From Bacteroidales bacterium UBA2632 (GTDB lineage Bacteria; Bacteroidota; Bacteroidia; Bacteroidales; Dysgonomonadaceae), in NCBI GenBank assembly GCA_002359825.1, contig DENY01000030.1:11993-24572 (forward strand): a stretch of 12,580 nt of DNA, given 5' to 3'. The position numbers and the translations under genes are program-made. Shown in pieces: positions 1 to 7,414 of this stretch (positions within the stretch are counted from its first letter, which is position 1; each line of letters opens with the position of its first letter). The notes under the pieces are model-generated. The model searched no databases and was not told where the DNA came from. It saw only the letters and a list, made by a program, of their open reading frames with translations.

Positions 1-6
1 TCTTAA

Positions 7-522
7 TTATTTTAATTTCTTTTTTATTTCTTCCAAAAGACCTTTGTTGGCGTCTTCCAATAAATTCATAACTAAATTAAAGCCATCGTCACCTCCATAA
101 TATGGATCTGGAACATGATCGTGATCAGCGAACTTTTTAGAAAAATCTGTCATGCGGTGAATCTTTGAAACATCTTCATCAGATTTGGCGAGTTTTTTCA
201 CGTTCATATAGTTGTTATTATCCATCACAATTATATAGTCAAACTTGTCAAAATCAGAAGATCTGAATGTGCGAGCTACACTGCAAAAATCATAGCCTCT
301 CTTTTTTCCATGCACACGCATACGTTCGTCGGGTGTATTTCCTTCATTCCAATTTGATGTACCTGCAGAATCAACAGAAATTCTATCTGAAAGTCCTTCG
401 TCCTCAATCATTTTTTTCATGATACCTTCGGCAGCAGGAGATCGGCATATATTGCCAAGGCATACAAACAATAGGTTTATATCTTTAGTCCTCAAATCGT
501 TTTCTTTATTTGTAGAATTCAT
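7..522 (-). CDS. low-molecular-weight protein tyrosine phosphatase
   Basis: This cytoplasmic enzyme removes phosphate from protein tyrosines through a cysteinyl-phosphate intermediate. From the ATG at 522 the protein has 171 residues. The P-loop signature C-x5-R appears as CLGNICRS near residues 21-28, with Cys21 as nucleophile and Arg27 as phosphate binder, and the general-acid loop DPYYGG lies near residues 139-144. Both catalytic elements are intact and the length fits the family (about 150-170). The frame stays open to a TTG at 555, but that adds 11 residues with no family counterpart, so ATG 522 is chosen. In Bacteroidota and other bacteria such enzymes often counteract tyrosine kinases that control exopolysaccharide, but no kinase or polysaccharide gene is visible here. 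The family assignment is firm; the physiological substrate is unknown. Confidence 0.93.
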   Translation of the reverse strand: MNSTNKENDLRTKDINLLFVCLGNICRSPAAEGIMKKMIEDEGLSDRISVDSAGTSNWNEGNTPDERMRVHGKKRGYDFCSVARTFRSSDFDKFDYIIVMDNNNYMNVKKLAKSDEDVSKIHRMTDFSKKFADHDHVPDPYYGGDDGFNLVMNLLEDANKGLLEEIKKKLK

Positions 523-553
523 ACTTCTATAATTTACGCAATTTACTTTATTC

Positions 554-570
554 AATCTGTTTTACAGATT
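554..570. repeat. 17-bp inverted repeat in the phosphatase leader
   Basis: AATCTGT, a TTT spacer, then ACAGATT form a perfect 7-bp dyad. It sits between the predicted transcription start and the start codon of the phosphatase gene, so it could be an operator or a small hairpin at the 5' end of the mRNA. The sequence is visible; the function is inferred. Confidence 0.4.
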
Positions 571-580
571 TATATTTATA

Positions 581-588
581 CAAATATA
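581..588 (-). promoter_or_regulatory. candidate -7 box of the phosphatase gene
   Basis: Read on the minus strand these bases are TATATTTG, a full match to the Bacteroidota -7 consensus TAnnTTTG. Transcription would begin near 574, giving a leader of about 50 bases before the ATG at 522. A TTTG at 604-601 resembles the -33 element, but the 12-base spacing is shorter than the usual 19-21, so only the -7 part is supported. Confidence 0.5.
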
Positions 589-839
589 GCAAATAATTAT
601 CAAACGAGTGAAAGTTGAGAAAAAGTCTATACATAAATGGGTCTAAAATAAGTCTATGTTCACAAAAGACAGTTGATTGTATGACGATTTTTTAATGAGC
701 AAAAAGACATTCAAGTAATTCTTAGTAAAATGGATGCTTAATAAGAGTAATTAAATAGTTATCTTTATCGCTTATTCGTAATTTAGGGTTGTTATAGAGA
801 GATTATGTGCCCTAATGACGAATTTTAAAAGAATAAAAA

Positions 840-1325
840 ATGGAATATAATAACAAACAAAATAGGTTTCAACCAGAGGATAAATTTCAGCCACAGTGCA
901 AAGAGATGTATATTTCGGAAGATGAAGTGCGGCTTGAAATCAAGAAAAATAGAATTGTGCGCGCTCTTTATATGACAGGAGGTACAGTTTCATTGGCTCT
1001 CGGGATAATTGGGATTTTTGTACCAGGTTTACCAACAACGCCTTTTGTATTGCTGTCTGCTGCACTGTATGCAAAGAGTTCAGAGAAATTGTATAATTGG
1101 TTGTTAGACAATAAATACTTAGGCCCACGAATAAAAGACTATCAACGCCAAAAGGGCGTAACACTGAAAGGTAAATATAAAATCATTGCACTCATGTTGA
1201 CAATGGTATTTATATCATCTTTGTTATTTGCAAAAATACTTGTCTTGAAAATTGTAATTATATCAGCTGGTATAATTGGAGCAATTGTTGTGAGATTTGT
1301 TGTGCCTACTGCAAAAGAAGAGTAG
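840..1325 (+). CDS. DUF454 family (YbaN-like) small inner-membrane protein
   Basis: This is a 161-residue predicted inner-membrane protein of the DUF454/YbaN family, whose biochemical role is not established. The family core is clear: a hydrophobic stretch at about 43-63 running into VPGLPTTPFVLL (61-72), then the family's alanine-rich segment and a W-L-L-D-N/GPRIKDY block (87-101). Two further hydrophobic segments follow at about 113-131 and 133-155, and the C-terminus is short and charged. The first 38 or so residues are hydrophilic and extend the usual family length of about 120-130. An internal Met at residue 23 would remove most of that extension. I keep the first ATG because an A-rich run, usual for Bacteroidota leaders, directly precedes it. 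It is the only plus-strand gene and ends 19 bases from the convergent HD gene. Confidence 0.88.
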   Translation: MEYNNKQNRFQPEDKFQPQCKEMYISEDEVRLEIKKNRIVRALYMTGGTVSLALGIIGIFVPGLPTTPFVLLSAALYAKSSEKLYNWLLDNKYLGPRIKDYQRQKGVTLKGKYKIIALMLTMVFISSLLFAKILVLKIVIISAGIIGAIVVRFVVPTAKEE

Positions 1326-1344
1326 GAAGTATTTGATAGTGGAG

Positions 1345-2571
1345 TTAATCTATTTTGTAGTAAGCAAAATAATATTTCTCCACTTTTTTAGATAACAACT
1401 CAATATTGAGCATGTCTGAAGCCTCAGAAATATCCTTGATAGTTTCGTCGCGATAGAGAATATCTATGCTATCATCGTTTTCGTTATACATATCGGTGGT
1501 TATAATGTCGGATGACACAAAATAACGTGCTTCCTTTTCAGATATTTTGAAATGATGCATCAGTTTTGTCACGTATGTTTCTATTCGATTAACATCGTGA
1601 GGTTTATGGCTAATATCGATTTTGAAAAGTCGCCTATTGATTAATGCCTTGCTAAGGGTTGACAAAACAATATCTTCATGTGTACTCCACACTTTAAGTG
1701 CCGACCAAATATCATTATCATCGAGGTCTAAAAAAAGGTTTAATGTTTCATCGTTTTCTCTAAAGTCTTGTTCATTGGCATCATTTCTCAGAAAATAGCT
1801 AAGGGATGGTGAAGCAAAAAATGAGACCCCATTTTGAGCTAATTCTTTAGCTCTCATCAATGTGTTGATTAAGGTTTTTTCGGCTGCAACTGCAGTTTTA
1901 TGAAGATATACTTGCCAATACATCAACCTGCGAGATGTAAGGAAATTTTCGATTGAGTAAATTCCTTTCGACTCTATTACTAATTTATCGTTGCGCACAT
2001 CCATCATTTTTATGATGCGTGCTGAACCAATATTTCCTTCTGTAACGCCTGTGAAATAACTGTCGCGACGCAGATAATCTAATCTATCTACATCTAATTG
2101 TCCACTAACCAATTGATGAAGAAAATGTTTTGGATATTCATCTTTGAATATTGATAAACAGACATCAAGCTGATTATCCCACTCTTTGTTCAATCTTTCC
2201 ATCAATAAAAGTGAAATTGTTTCGTGTTGCACTGTAGTAACTAAGGAGTGTTCAAGAACATGCGAAAATGGTCCGTGACCAATGTCGTGCAAAAGAATGC
2301 ACGATAGAGCTCCTATGTATTCTTCTTCAGTAATTATATTGTCTTTTTGTTGGAGTTGAAAGAGTGCTTCATTCATTAGAAACATTGCTCCAATGGAGTG
2401 ATGAAATCTTGTATGTTGCGCACCCGGATAAACAAAAGCTGCCAACCCAAGTTGGCGAATTCGGTTCAATCGTTGAAGAAAAGGATGTTGTATGAGTTTG
2501 TATATAAACTCATTGGGGATGGTAATGAATCCAAATACAGGATCATTTATTATCTTTCGCTTTTGAAGCAT
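1345..2571 (-). CDS. HD-domain phosphohydrolase (COG1078 type)
   Basis: This 408-residue cytoplasmic protein belongs to the HD superfamily of metal-dependent phosphohydrolases, in the group related to dNTP triphosphohydrolases such as Enterococcus EF1143. The metal-site motifs are in order: RFHHS at 55-59, the HD pair in LLHDIGHGPFSH (93-104, H95-D96), and QLDVDRLDYLRRD (158-170) carrying the distal aspartate. These are the usual COG1078 signatures and all appear intact. The remaining C-terminal half (about 190-408) is helical-looking and less recognisable. A dNTPase or related nucleotide hydrolase is the best guess from the family; the substrate cannot be read from sequence. It lies 103 bases downstream of pyrF with its own good -7 box, so it is probably a separate unit despite the shared direction. 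Confidence 0.9.
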   Translation of the reverse strand: MLQKRKIINDPVFGFITIPNEFIYKLIQHPFLQRLNRIRQLGLAAFVYPGAQHTRFHHSIGAMFLMNEALFQLQQKDNIITEEEYIGALSCILLHDIGHGPFSHVLEHSLVTTVQHETISLLLMERLNKEWDNQLDVCLSIFKDEYPKHFLHQLVSGQLDVDRLDYLRRDSYFTGVTEGNIGSARIIKMMDVRNDKLVIESKGIYSIENFLTSRRLMYWQVYLHKTAVAAEKTLINTLMRAKELAQNGVSFFASPSLSYFLRNDANEQDFRENDETLNLFLDLDDNDIWSALKVWSTHEDIVLSTLSKALINRRLFKIDISHKPHDVNRIETYVTKLMHHFKISEKEARYFVSSDIITTDMYNENDDSIDILYRDETIKDISEASDMLNIELLSKKVEKYYFAYYKID

Positions 2572-2589
2572 AGTAGTATTGTTTTAAAC

Positions 2590-2597
2590 CAAAGGTA
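2590..2597 (-). promoter_or_regulatory. candidate -7 box of the HD gene
   Basis: The minus-strand reading is TACCTTTG, an exact TAnnTTTG match. The predicted start near 2583 leaves a leader of about 12 bases before the ATG at 2571. The -33 region shows only a weak TTTAG about 20 bases upstream. Confidence 0.5.
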
Positions 2598-2647
2598 ATA
2601 AATAAAATACGGGCTACCTAAAGTGAATATAATAGTGCATTATAAAT

Positions 2648-2671
2648 AAGAAGAAAAGAATTTATCTTCTT
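2648..2671 (-). terminator. weak hairpin after pyrF
   Basis: Just past the pyrF stop, a 7-bp stem (AAGAAGA / TCTTCTT, loop of 10) is followed on the minus strand by ATTTATA. The stem is poor in G+C, so it is a weak candidate for the end of the purM-prfA-pyrF operon. It could fit, because the next gene has its own promoter box. Confidence 0.3.
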
Positions 2672-2674
2672 TGA

Positions 2675-3499
2675 TTAGAGATATTTGTTAAGCATATCAG
2701 CCATTTCAAGTTGCACTTTTCGTGCTTCTTCACCAGCGCTATAAGCAAAATTATCACTGCTATCAGCATATATTATTGCGCGAGAAGAGTTAACTAAAAG
2801 TCCACAAGTTTTATTCATGCCCACTTTACATACAGCTTCCAGACTTCCACCTTGTGCACCAATACCTGGAACTAAAAGGAAATGATTGGGAACAATTTTG
2901 CGAACACGATCAAATAGCTTATCTTGAGTTGCTCCAACCACGTACATCATCTCTTCATCTGTCGCCCATTCTTTTGAGGTTTTCAAAACCTTTTCGAACA
3001 AAGCTTCTCCATTTGCATCTTCCATATATTGAAAGTCGTTTGATCCTTTATTGGAAGTCAAAGCTAAAAGGATAACCCATTTCTCTTTTTGCATTAAAAA
3101 TGGGCGTACACTATCTTCTCCCATATAGGGTGCAACCGTTACAGCATCCATTTTCAGTTTATCGAAAAATGAACTTGCATACATTTCACTTGTATTACCA
3201 ATATCACCGCGTTTTGCATCAGCAATTAGGAATATTTCGGGAAAACGTTGTTTTATATAAGCTACTGTCTTTTCTAATGATAGCCATCCTTCCACACCGT
3301 TAGCTTCATAAAAAGCTAAATTAGGTTTGTAGGCAACGCAATATTTAGCTGTAGCATTAATAATTGATTTGTTGAATTCGTAAATAGGATCACTTGAGTC
3401 GAGAAGATTTTCTGGTATTTTTTTTAAATCAGTGTCTAAACCCACACACAGAAACGATTGCTTCTTTTTTATTTGATTAAAAAGATCTTGCTTGGTCAT
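2675..3499 (-). CDS. pyrF: orotidine 5'-phosphate decarboxylase, long (type 2) form
   Basis: PyrF decarboxylates OMP to UMP, the last step of de novo pyrimidine synthesis, in the cytoplasm. The 274 residues match the longer type 2 family (about 270) rather than the roughly 230-residue E. coli type. Seen in order: GLDTDL (20-25), AYKPN (56-60), the catalytic [10 protein letters not shown] (94-103) with Asp94, Lys96 and Asp99, VPGIGAQGG (210-218), and the phosphate-binding [10 protein letters not shown] (236-245) with Arg240. All are intact. The ATG at 3499 gives a conventional N-terminus. The gene starts 28 bases after prfA on the same strand, so the two are very likely cotranscribed. Confidence 0.96.
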   Translation of the reverse strand: MTKQDLFNQIKKKQSFLCVGLDTDLKKIPENLLDSSDPIYEFNKSIINATAKYCVAYKPNLAFYEANGVEGWLSLEKTVAYIKQRFPEIFLIADAKRGDIGNTSEMYASSFFDKLKMDAVTVAPYMGEDSVRPFLMQKEKWVILLALTSNKGSNDFQYMEDANGEALFEKVLKTSKEWATDEEMMYVVGATQDKLFDRVRKIVPNHFLLVPGIGAQGGSLEAVCKVGMNKTCGLLVNSSRAIIYADSSDNFAYSAGEEARKVQLEMADMLNKYL

Positions 3500-3527
3500 A
3501 TTTTTTTGAAAATTGTTGAGTTTTGAT

Positions 3528-4613
3528 TTACAAGTTGGCTTCTTTCATTTTTTCGGCATTCTCAGTTATTATTAATTGGTTGATTACATCTTCAATGTCT
3601 CCATTCATAAATCCTGATAAGTTGTAGCTTGTGTAATTTATTCTATGGTCGGTAATTCGTCCTTGTGGATAATTGTATGTACGAATCTTTGCTGATCTGT
3701 CTCCAGTAGAAACAAGTGTTTTTCGTCTCAACGCAACATCTCCTTGAACTTTAGCGAGTTCCATATCATAAATTCGGGAACGAAGTATTTGCATGGCCGT
3801 CTCTCTGTTCTGTACCTGAGAACGTCCTGCCTGACAAATAACAACTATTCCTGAAGGTTTGTGTGTAAGTTGTACTTTTGTCTCCACTTTATTTACATGC
3901 TGCCCACCTGCACCTCCTGAACGAGATGTTTGCATTTCTATATCGGCAGGGTTTATCTCAACATCAAATTCTTCAGCCTCAGGCAAAACGGCAACTGTAG
4001 CTGCAGATGTGTGTACTCTACCTTGAGTTTCAGTTTGTGGTACACGCTGAACGCGATGAACACCCGATTCGTATTTCAATATCCCATATACTCCATTTCC
4101 CGAGACAGAAAATATAATTTCTTTAAAGCCACCTGATGACCCTTCTGTAAAACTGGTTGTTTCTGTTGACCAGCCTTTCTCTTCACAAAACTTGATATAC
4201 ATTTTATACAAATCACCAGCAAAAATGGCAGCTTCATCACCACCCGTGCCGCCTCTTATTTCCATAATAACATTTTTGTCATCTTCAGGGTCTGATGGAA
4301 TAAGTAGAAATTTAATTTTCTCTTCTAACTCGGGCAAAGAGTGGCTGTACTGTGACAGTTCATCACTTGCTAATTGTCTTAATTCGCTATCTGATTCATT
4401 CTCTAAAATACTTTTTGCTTCTTCTATGGATTCAAAAGCATTTTTGTATTCATTTCTTGCATCTATAATTTTCTGAAGTTCGCTATATTCTTTGTTTAGT
4501 TTAACATAGCGTTTCATATCTGAAATAACATTTGGATCGGAAATAAGAGTACCAACTTCCTCAAAACGAACGACTAAATGCTCTAATTTATTTAATAATG
4601 AATTTTCGTTCAT
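3528..4613 (-). CDS. prfA: peptide chain release factor 1
   Basis: RF1 recognises UAA and UAG in the ribosomal A site and triggers peptidyl-tRNA hydrolysis. The 361-residue protein has the usual RF1 length. The helical N-terminal domain covers about 1-105. The stop-codon tripeptide appears as P-Q-T at 192-194 in [16 protein letters not shown], fitting the P-x-T of RF1 and not the SPF of RF2. The catalytic GGQ is at 236-238 inside [16 protein letters not shown]. It has no programmed frameshift, as expected for RF1. It sits between purM-like and pyrF with gaps of 32 and 28 bases, so it is probably translated from their common mRNA. I see no prmC-like methyltransferase gene (the usual GGQ modifier) in the window. 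Confidence 0.97.
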   Translation of the reverse strand: MNENSLLNKLEHLVVRFEEVGTLISDPNVISDMKRYVKLNKEYSELQKIIDARNEYKNAFESIEEAKSILENESDSELRQLASDELSQYSHSLPELEEKIKFLLIPSDPEDDKNVIMEIRGGTGGDEAAIFAGDLYKMYIKFCEEKGWSTETTSFTEGSSGGFKEIIFSVSGNGVYGILKYESGVHRVQRVPQTETQGRVHTSAATVAVLPEAEEFDVEINPADIEMQTSRSGGAGGQHVNKVETKVQLTHKPSGIVVICQAGRSQVQNRETAMQILRSRIYDMELAKVQGDVALRRKTLVSTGDRSAKIRTYNYPQGRITDHRINYTSYNLSGFMNGDIEDVINQLIITENAEKMKEANL

Positions 4614-4645
4614 ATATCTCTTTCTAAAATAATATTATAAGTGAA

Positions 4646-5815
4646 TTAATAATTGAATTTGCCAAATTCACTTTCGATTGTTAAGCCTCTTGTAGTCGCT
4701 TCTTCAACACGGCCTACTATTTGTGCATCAATATCAAAGGATTTAGAAATTTCAATTATGTGACTAGCATATTGTTTAGGTAAATATATTTCCATTCTAT
4801 GTCCCATATTGAATACTTTGTACATTTCAGCCCAATCTGTATGAGATTGCTCTTGTATCAACTTAAATAGAGGAGGAATTGGGAATAAATTATCCTTAAT
4901 CACGTGTAACCCATCGTTTAAGAAGTGAAGTATCTTTGTTTGTGCACCTCCCGAACAATGAATCATTCCATGTACACATCCTTTTAACTCTTTCAATATC
5001 AATGAAATAACCGGAGCATAAGTGCGAGTAGGGGAGAGTAGTAGTTTTCCTGCATCAATTCCTAGTTCTTCTATCATTTCTGTTAGTTTTAAATTACCAG
5101 AATAAACAAGATCTTTTGGTATTGATGAATCATAGCTCTCAGGATATTTTTCCGCTAAGTAATTTGCAAATAAATCATGTCTTGCTGAAGTCAAACCATT
5201 GCTACCGGTTCCTCCATTATATTCATGTTCATATGTTGCCTGACCGCTTGATGATAATCCCACAATAACATCCCCAGCTTGAATATTTGCATTGTCAATA
5301 ACATCTTCACGTTTCATTCGACAAGCAACAGTGCTATCAACAATAATTGTTCTCACTAAATCACCCACATCAGCAGTTTCACCACCTGTAGGATAAACAT
5401 TCACACCTAATTCAGTTAACTCTTCACAGAGTTCATTTGTACCATTTATAATAGTAGAGATGACTTCACCAGGAATTAAATTTTTATTTCGACCAATGGT
5501 AGACGACAACAAAATATTATTAGTTGCACCAACACACAACAAATCATCAATATTCATGATTAATGCATCTTGAGCAATTCCTTTCCACACGGATAGATCG
5601 CCAGTTTCTTTCCAATACATATATGCTAAGGAAGACTTTGTACCGGCTCCGTCAGCATGCATAATGTTACAATAATGAGAATCTCCACCTAAAATATCAG
5701 GAATTATTTTGCAGAATGCTTTAGGATAAATACCTTTATCAATATTTTTAATTGCTTGATGTACATCTTCTTTTGATGCGGATACACCGCGCAATCCATA
5801 ACGTTGCTTGTCCAT
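4646..5815 (-). CDS. purM: PurM-family AIR synthase (Bacteroidota long form)
   Basis: The family makes aminoimidazole ribonucleotide from FGAM with ATP in purine synthesis. The 389 residues from ATG 5815 show the PurM fold landmarks: DGAGTKSS (55-62, usually DGVGTK), a QDALIMNIDDLLCVGA block (82-97), GGETAD (144-149, usually GGETAE), GLSSSG (186-191), SPTRTYAPVI (261-270) and FNMGHRMEIY (335-344). It is longer and more divergent than the roughly 345-residue E. coli enzyme but matches the form I associate with Bacteroidota. The frame stays open to a TTG at 5863, yet the -7 box overlaps those first codons, so the message should begin downstream and ATG 5815, giving MDKQRYGLRGVSAS, is the start. 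It heads the operon with prfA and pyrF. PurM is the best name; an AIR-synthase-like paralogue is not excluded. Confidence 0.82.
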   Translation of the reverse strand: MDKQRYGLRGVSASKEDVHQAIKNIDKGIYPKAFCKIIPDILGGDSHYCNIMHADGAGTKSSLAYMYWKETGDLSVWKGIAQDALIMNIDDLLCVGATNNILLSSTIGRNKNLIPGEVISTIINGTNELCEELTELGVNVYPTGGETADVGDLVRTIIVDSTVACRMKREDVIDNANIQAGDVIVGLSSSGQATYEHEYNGGTGSNGLTSARHDLFANYLAEKYPESYDSSIPKDLVYSGNLKLTEMIEELGIDAGKLLLSPTRTYAPVISLILKELKGCVHGMIHCSGGAQTKILHFLNDGLHVIKDNLFPIPPLFKLIQEQSHTDWAEMYKVFNMGHRMEIYLPKQYASHIIEISKSFDIDAQIVGRVEEATTRGLTIESEFGKFNY

Positions 5816-5852
5816 GTCTTGTATGCTTATTTTTCTTTTTTGTTTTACAATA

Positions 5853-5860
5853 CAAATATA
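5853..5860 (-). promoter_or_regulatory. candidate -7 box of the purM-prfA-pyrF operon
   Basis: On the minus strand this is TATATTTG, identical to the phosphatase box and a full TAnnTTTG match. Transcription would begin near 5846, 30 bases before ATG 5815 and downstream of the upstream TTG at 5863. No clear -33 element is seen. Confidence 0.55.
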
Positions 5861-5908
5861 CAATTTTATATCGTTTATGTTTGATAGTTACCTTAAGAAT
5901 TACATGAC

Positions 5909-5979
5909 CTTCAATATCCGATAATGACTATTATGTTTAATAGATTTATGGAAAACACAAAATGAATTATATATTGAAG
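5909..5979. repeat. 9-bp inverted repeat upstream of the purM promoter
   Basis: CTTCAATAT (5909-5917) and ATATTGAAG (5971-5979) are perfect inverted copies separated by 53 bases. A smaller dyad, ATAAT / ATTAT with a 4-base loop (5921-5934), lies between them. The position upstream of the -7 box would suit a regulator or a looped structure, but a repeat this size in AT-rich DNA may be chance. Confidence 0.3.
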
Positions 5980-6005
5980 TTCTCTTCTCCACTATTCCAC
6001 TAAAC

Positions 6006-6040
6006 AAAAAAGGTGTTGCAATTAATGCAACACCTTTTTT
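6006..6040. terminator. bidirectional intrinsic terminator after the TPR gene
   Basis: A perfect 9-bp stem GGTGTTGCA / TGCAACACC with a 5-base loop is flanked by six A's on the left and six T's on the right, so the whole 35 bases form an extended dyad with a U-run on either transcript. It lies 19 bases past the TPR gene stop and should end the transcript that carries this gene, insulating it from the purM operon. No plus-strand gene ends here, so its rightward activity has no evident client. Confidence 0.85.
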
Positions 6041-6059
6041 AATGTGATATAAAATATTA

Positions 6060-7331
6060 TTATTGATTTGTTCCTAGCTGTTCTTCAACTATGTCAAGTT
6101 CTTTAGATTTATCTACTCCTAAATTACTTAAGTTGTAATAAACATTTTGAAGTTTGATTAACGCACTTTTCAAAGTTGACTCATCTGCATTTTCAGCTTT
6201 CAAATTTTCAGTATACTTCTCAAGATGTGGTAATGCTAACATATAAAACTCAATCGTCTTTTTATCGTTTTCTGCTTGTAGTTTTCTATCAGTCATTTGC
6301 TGAGCTGAACTATCTTTCAGATTTTGTGCTTGAAGAATATAACTAACTGCAATACCTTCAAGAGCGCGATTACAGTTTTCGTCTTGCTTTAATGCTTTTT
6401 TATACTCATCTTCTGCTTTAGCAAATTCACCTTTTTCTGAGTACAATGCAGCTTTTACACTGTTTAAATCACATGAATTGCTTGGGTCGTTGGCAATAGC
6501 TTGATCTAAATAATTCAAGGCTTTTTCATTTTCGCCTTCACGGATATATACATTAATCAGATTAGGAATGAAATACTTGCTCTCAGGAAATTTAGTTGCT
6601 CCCACATCCAATACTTCCATATAACTTGCACTGTCTCCTGCTTGAATATATTCGCTTGCCAACAACTCATATAAGTCACTCTCTTTATAAGCAGAGTTTT
6701 CTATAAATGGTTCATCAACAGCACGCTTAATAAGCTTAAGAGCTCTTGCATGATCCTCACCTTGAATAGCTGTTATTATAGAATAATATTTAATTGTTTG
6801 ATAAGTACTATCAATAGTAAACTCATTCTCTCCAAACATATCTAATGTTGGTATATTCCAATATATCTCGAAAAACTCTGAAGCTTTTTTGAAGTTTTGT
6901 TTTTCGTTGAAATGGATACCACCATTAATATAGAATGGATGGTTAGCTTTTAAAGTAGCAGCGATGTCTTTTCTTACTTTATTTTTTACCCTTCCTTTAG
7001 AATCAGGTAGCTCAGCAAGAGAGTCTGCTTTTAAATAAGGCTTATATAACTCATATAAACCATTATACATAACATCAGGATTTGATTTTTTACCAACCAT
7101 CTCGTTTGTTCTTTCGTTTTCGAAAGCCTTGTCACCGATGTCACCCGCTAATTTCCATGTTTCTGGATCGTTAGCAGTTGCTTCATGTTCTGTCGCTTGT
7201 TTTATTAGAGTTCTTGCTTCATTTAAATCATTGCTTTTCAATGATCTGCTTGCGTCTTTCACAACACCTTTTTGTGCACAGGCAATAAAAGATAAAGTTG
7301 TAACTAGACTGAGGATTAAAAATTTTCTCAT
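6060..7331 (-). CDS. exported tetratricopeptide-repeat protein
   Basis: This 423-residue protein has no recognised catalytic domain. Residues 1-19 are a signal peptide: MRK, a hydrophobic stretch, then F-I-A-C-A-Q. Either signal peptidase I cuts after A-C-A (mature start Gln20) or Cys18 is a lipoprotein cysteine in an imperfect lipobox with Phe at -3. TPR-like helices are clearest at about 253-280 and 290-317 (for example GEFAKAEDEYKKALKQD), with weaker helical repeats around 30-70 and 140-205. A periplasmic or envelope-anchored scaffold binding other proteins is the general expectation for such repeats; the partner is unknown. It lies 83 bases after gyrA on the same strand without a clear promoter box between, so it may be cotranscribed with gyrA, an arrangement I recall in other Bacteroidales. 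The perfect terminator follows its stop. Confidence 0.88.
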   Translation of the reverse strand: MRKFLILSLVTTLSFIACAQKGVVKDASRSLKSNDLNEARTLIKQATEHEATANDPETWKLAGDIGDKAFENERTNEMVGKKSNPDVMYNGLYELYKPYLKADSLAELPDSKGRVKNKVRKDIAATLKANHPFYINGGIHFNEKQNFKKASEFFEIYWNIPTLDMFGENEFTIDSTYQTIKYYSIITAIQGEDHARALKLIKRAVDEPFIENSAYKESDLYELLASEYIQAGDSASYMEVLDVGATKFPESKYFIPNLINVYIREGENEKALNYLDQAIANDPSNSCDLNSVKAALYSEKGEFAKAEDEYKKALKQDENCNRALEGIAVSYILQAQNLKDSSAQQMTDRKLQAENDKKTIEFYMLALPHLEKYTENLKAENADESTLKSALIKLQNVYYNLSNLGVDKSKELDIVEEQLGTNQ

Positions 7332-7414
7332 CTTTTTCTTATTTTAATAGATTAATTTTATTGTCTTTAAATTACTTCTTACTTAGTTTGACTTTATTTC
7401 TGGAAATAGTTTAA

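Larger units (their letters stand above)
523..839. other. divergent intergenic region, phosphatase / DUF454
   Basis: These 317 AT-rich bases separate two divergent genes. The left part holds the phosphatase -7 box and the 17-bp dyad. Near 623-657 the octamer AAGTCTAT occurs twice (623-630 and 650-657), with a third GTCTA core at 641-645. For the plus-strand gene I find only near matches to TAnnTTTG (TATCTTTA at 760-767, TAATTTAG at 779-786), with no -33 partner. I see no RNA gene and no plausible coding sequence. Confidence 0.6.

Noticed and set aside
760..767. TATCTTTA as a -7 box for the DUF454 gene
   Set aside because: It lacks the final G of TAnnTTTG and has no -33 partner at the expected distance.
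1351..1371. TATTTTG / CAAAATA inverted repeat between the convergent DUF454 and HD genes
   Set aside because: It overlaps the last HD codons, has only one G-C pair and no T-run, so I do not call it a terminator.
4192..4476. Plus-strand open frame of 94 codons, serine-rich
   Set aside because: It is antisense to prfA; the serine-rich product follows from complementing RF1 codons.
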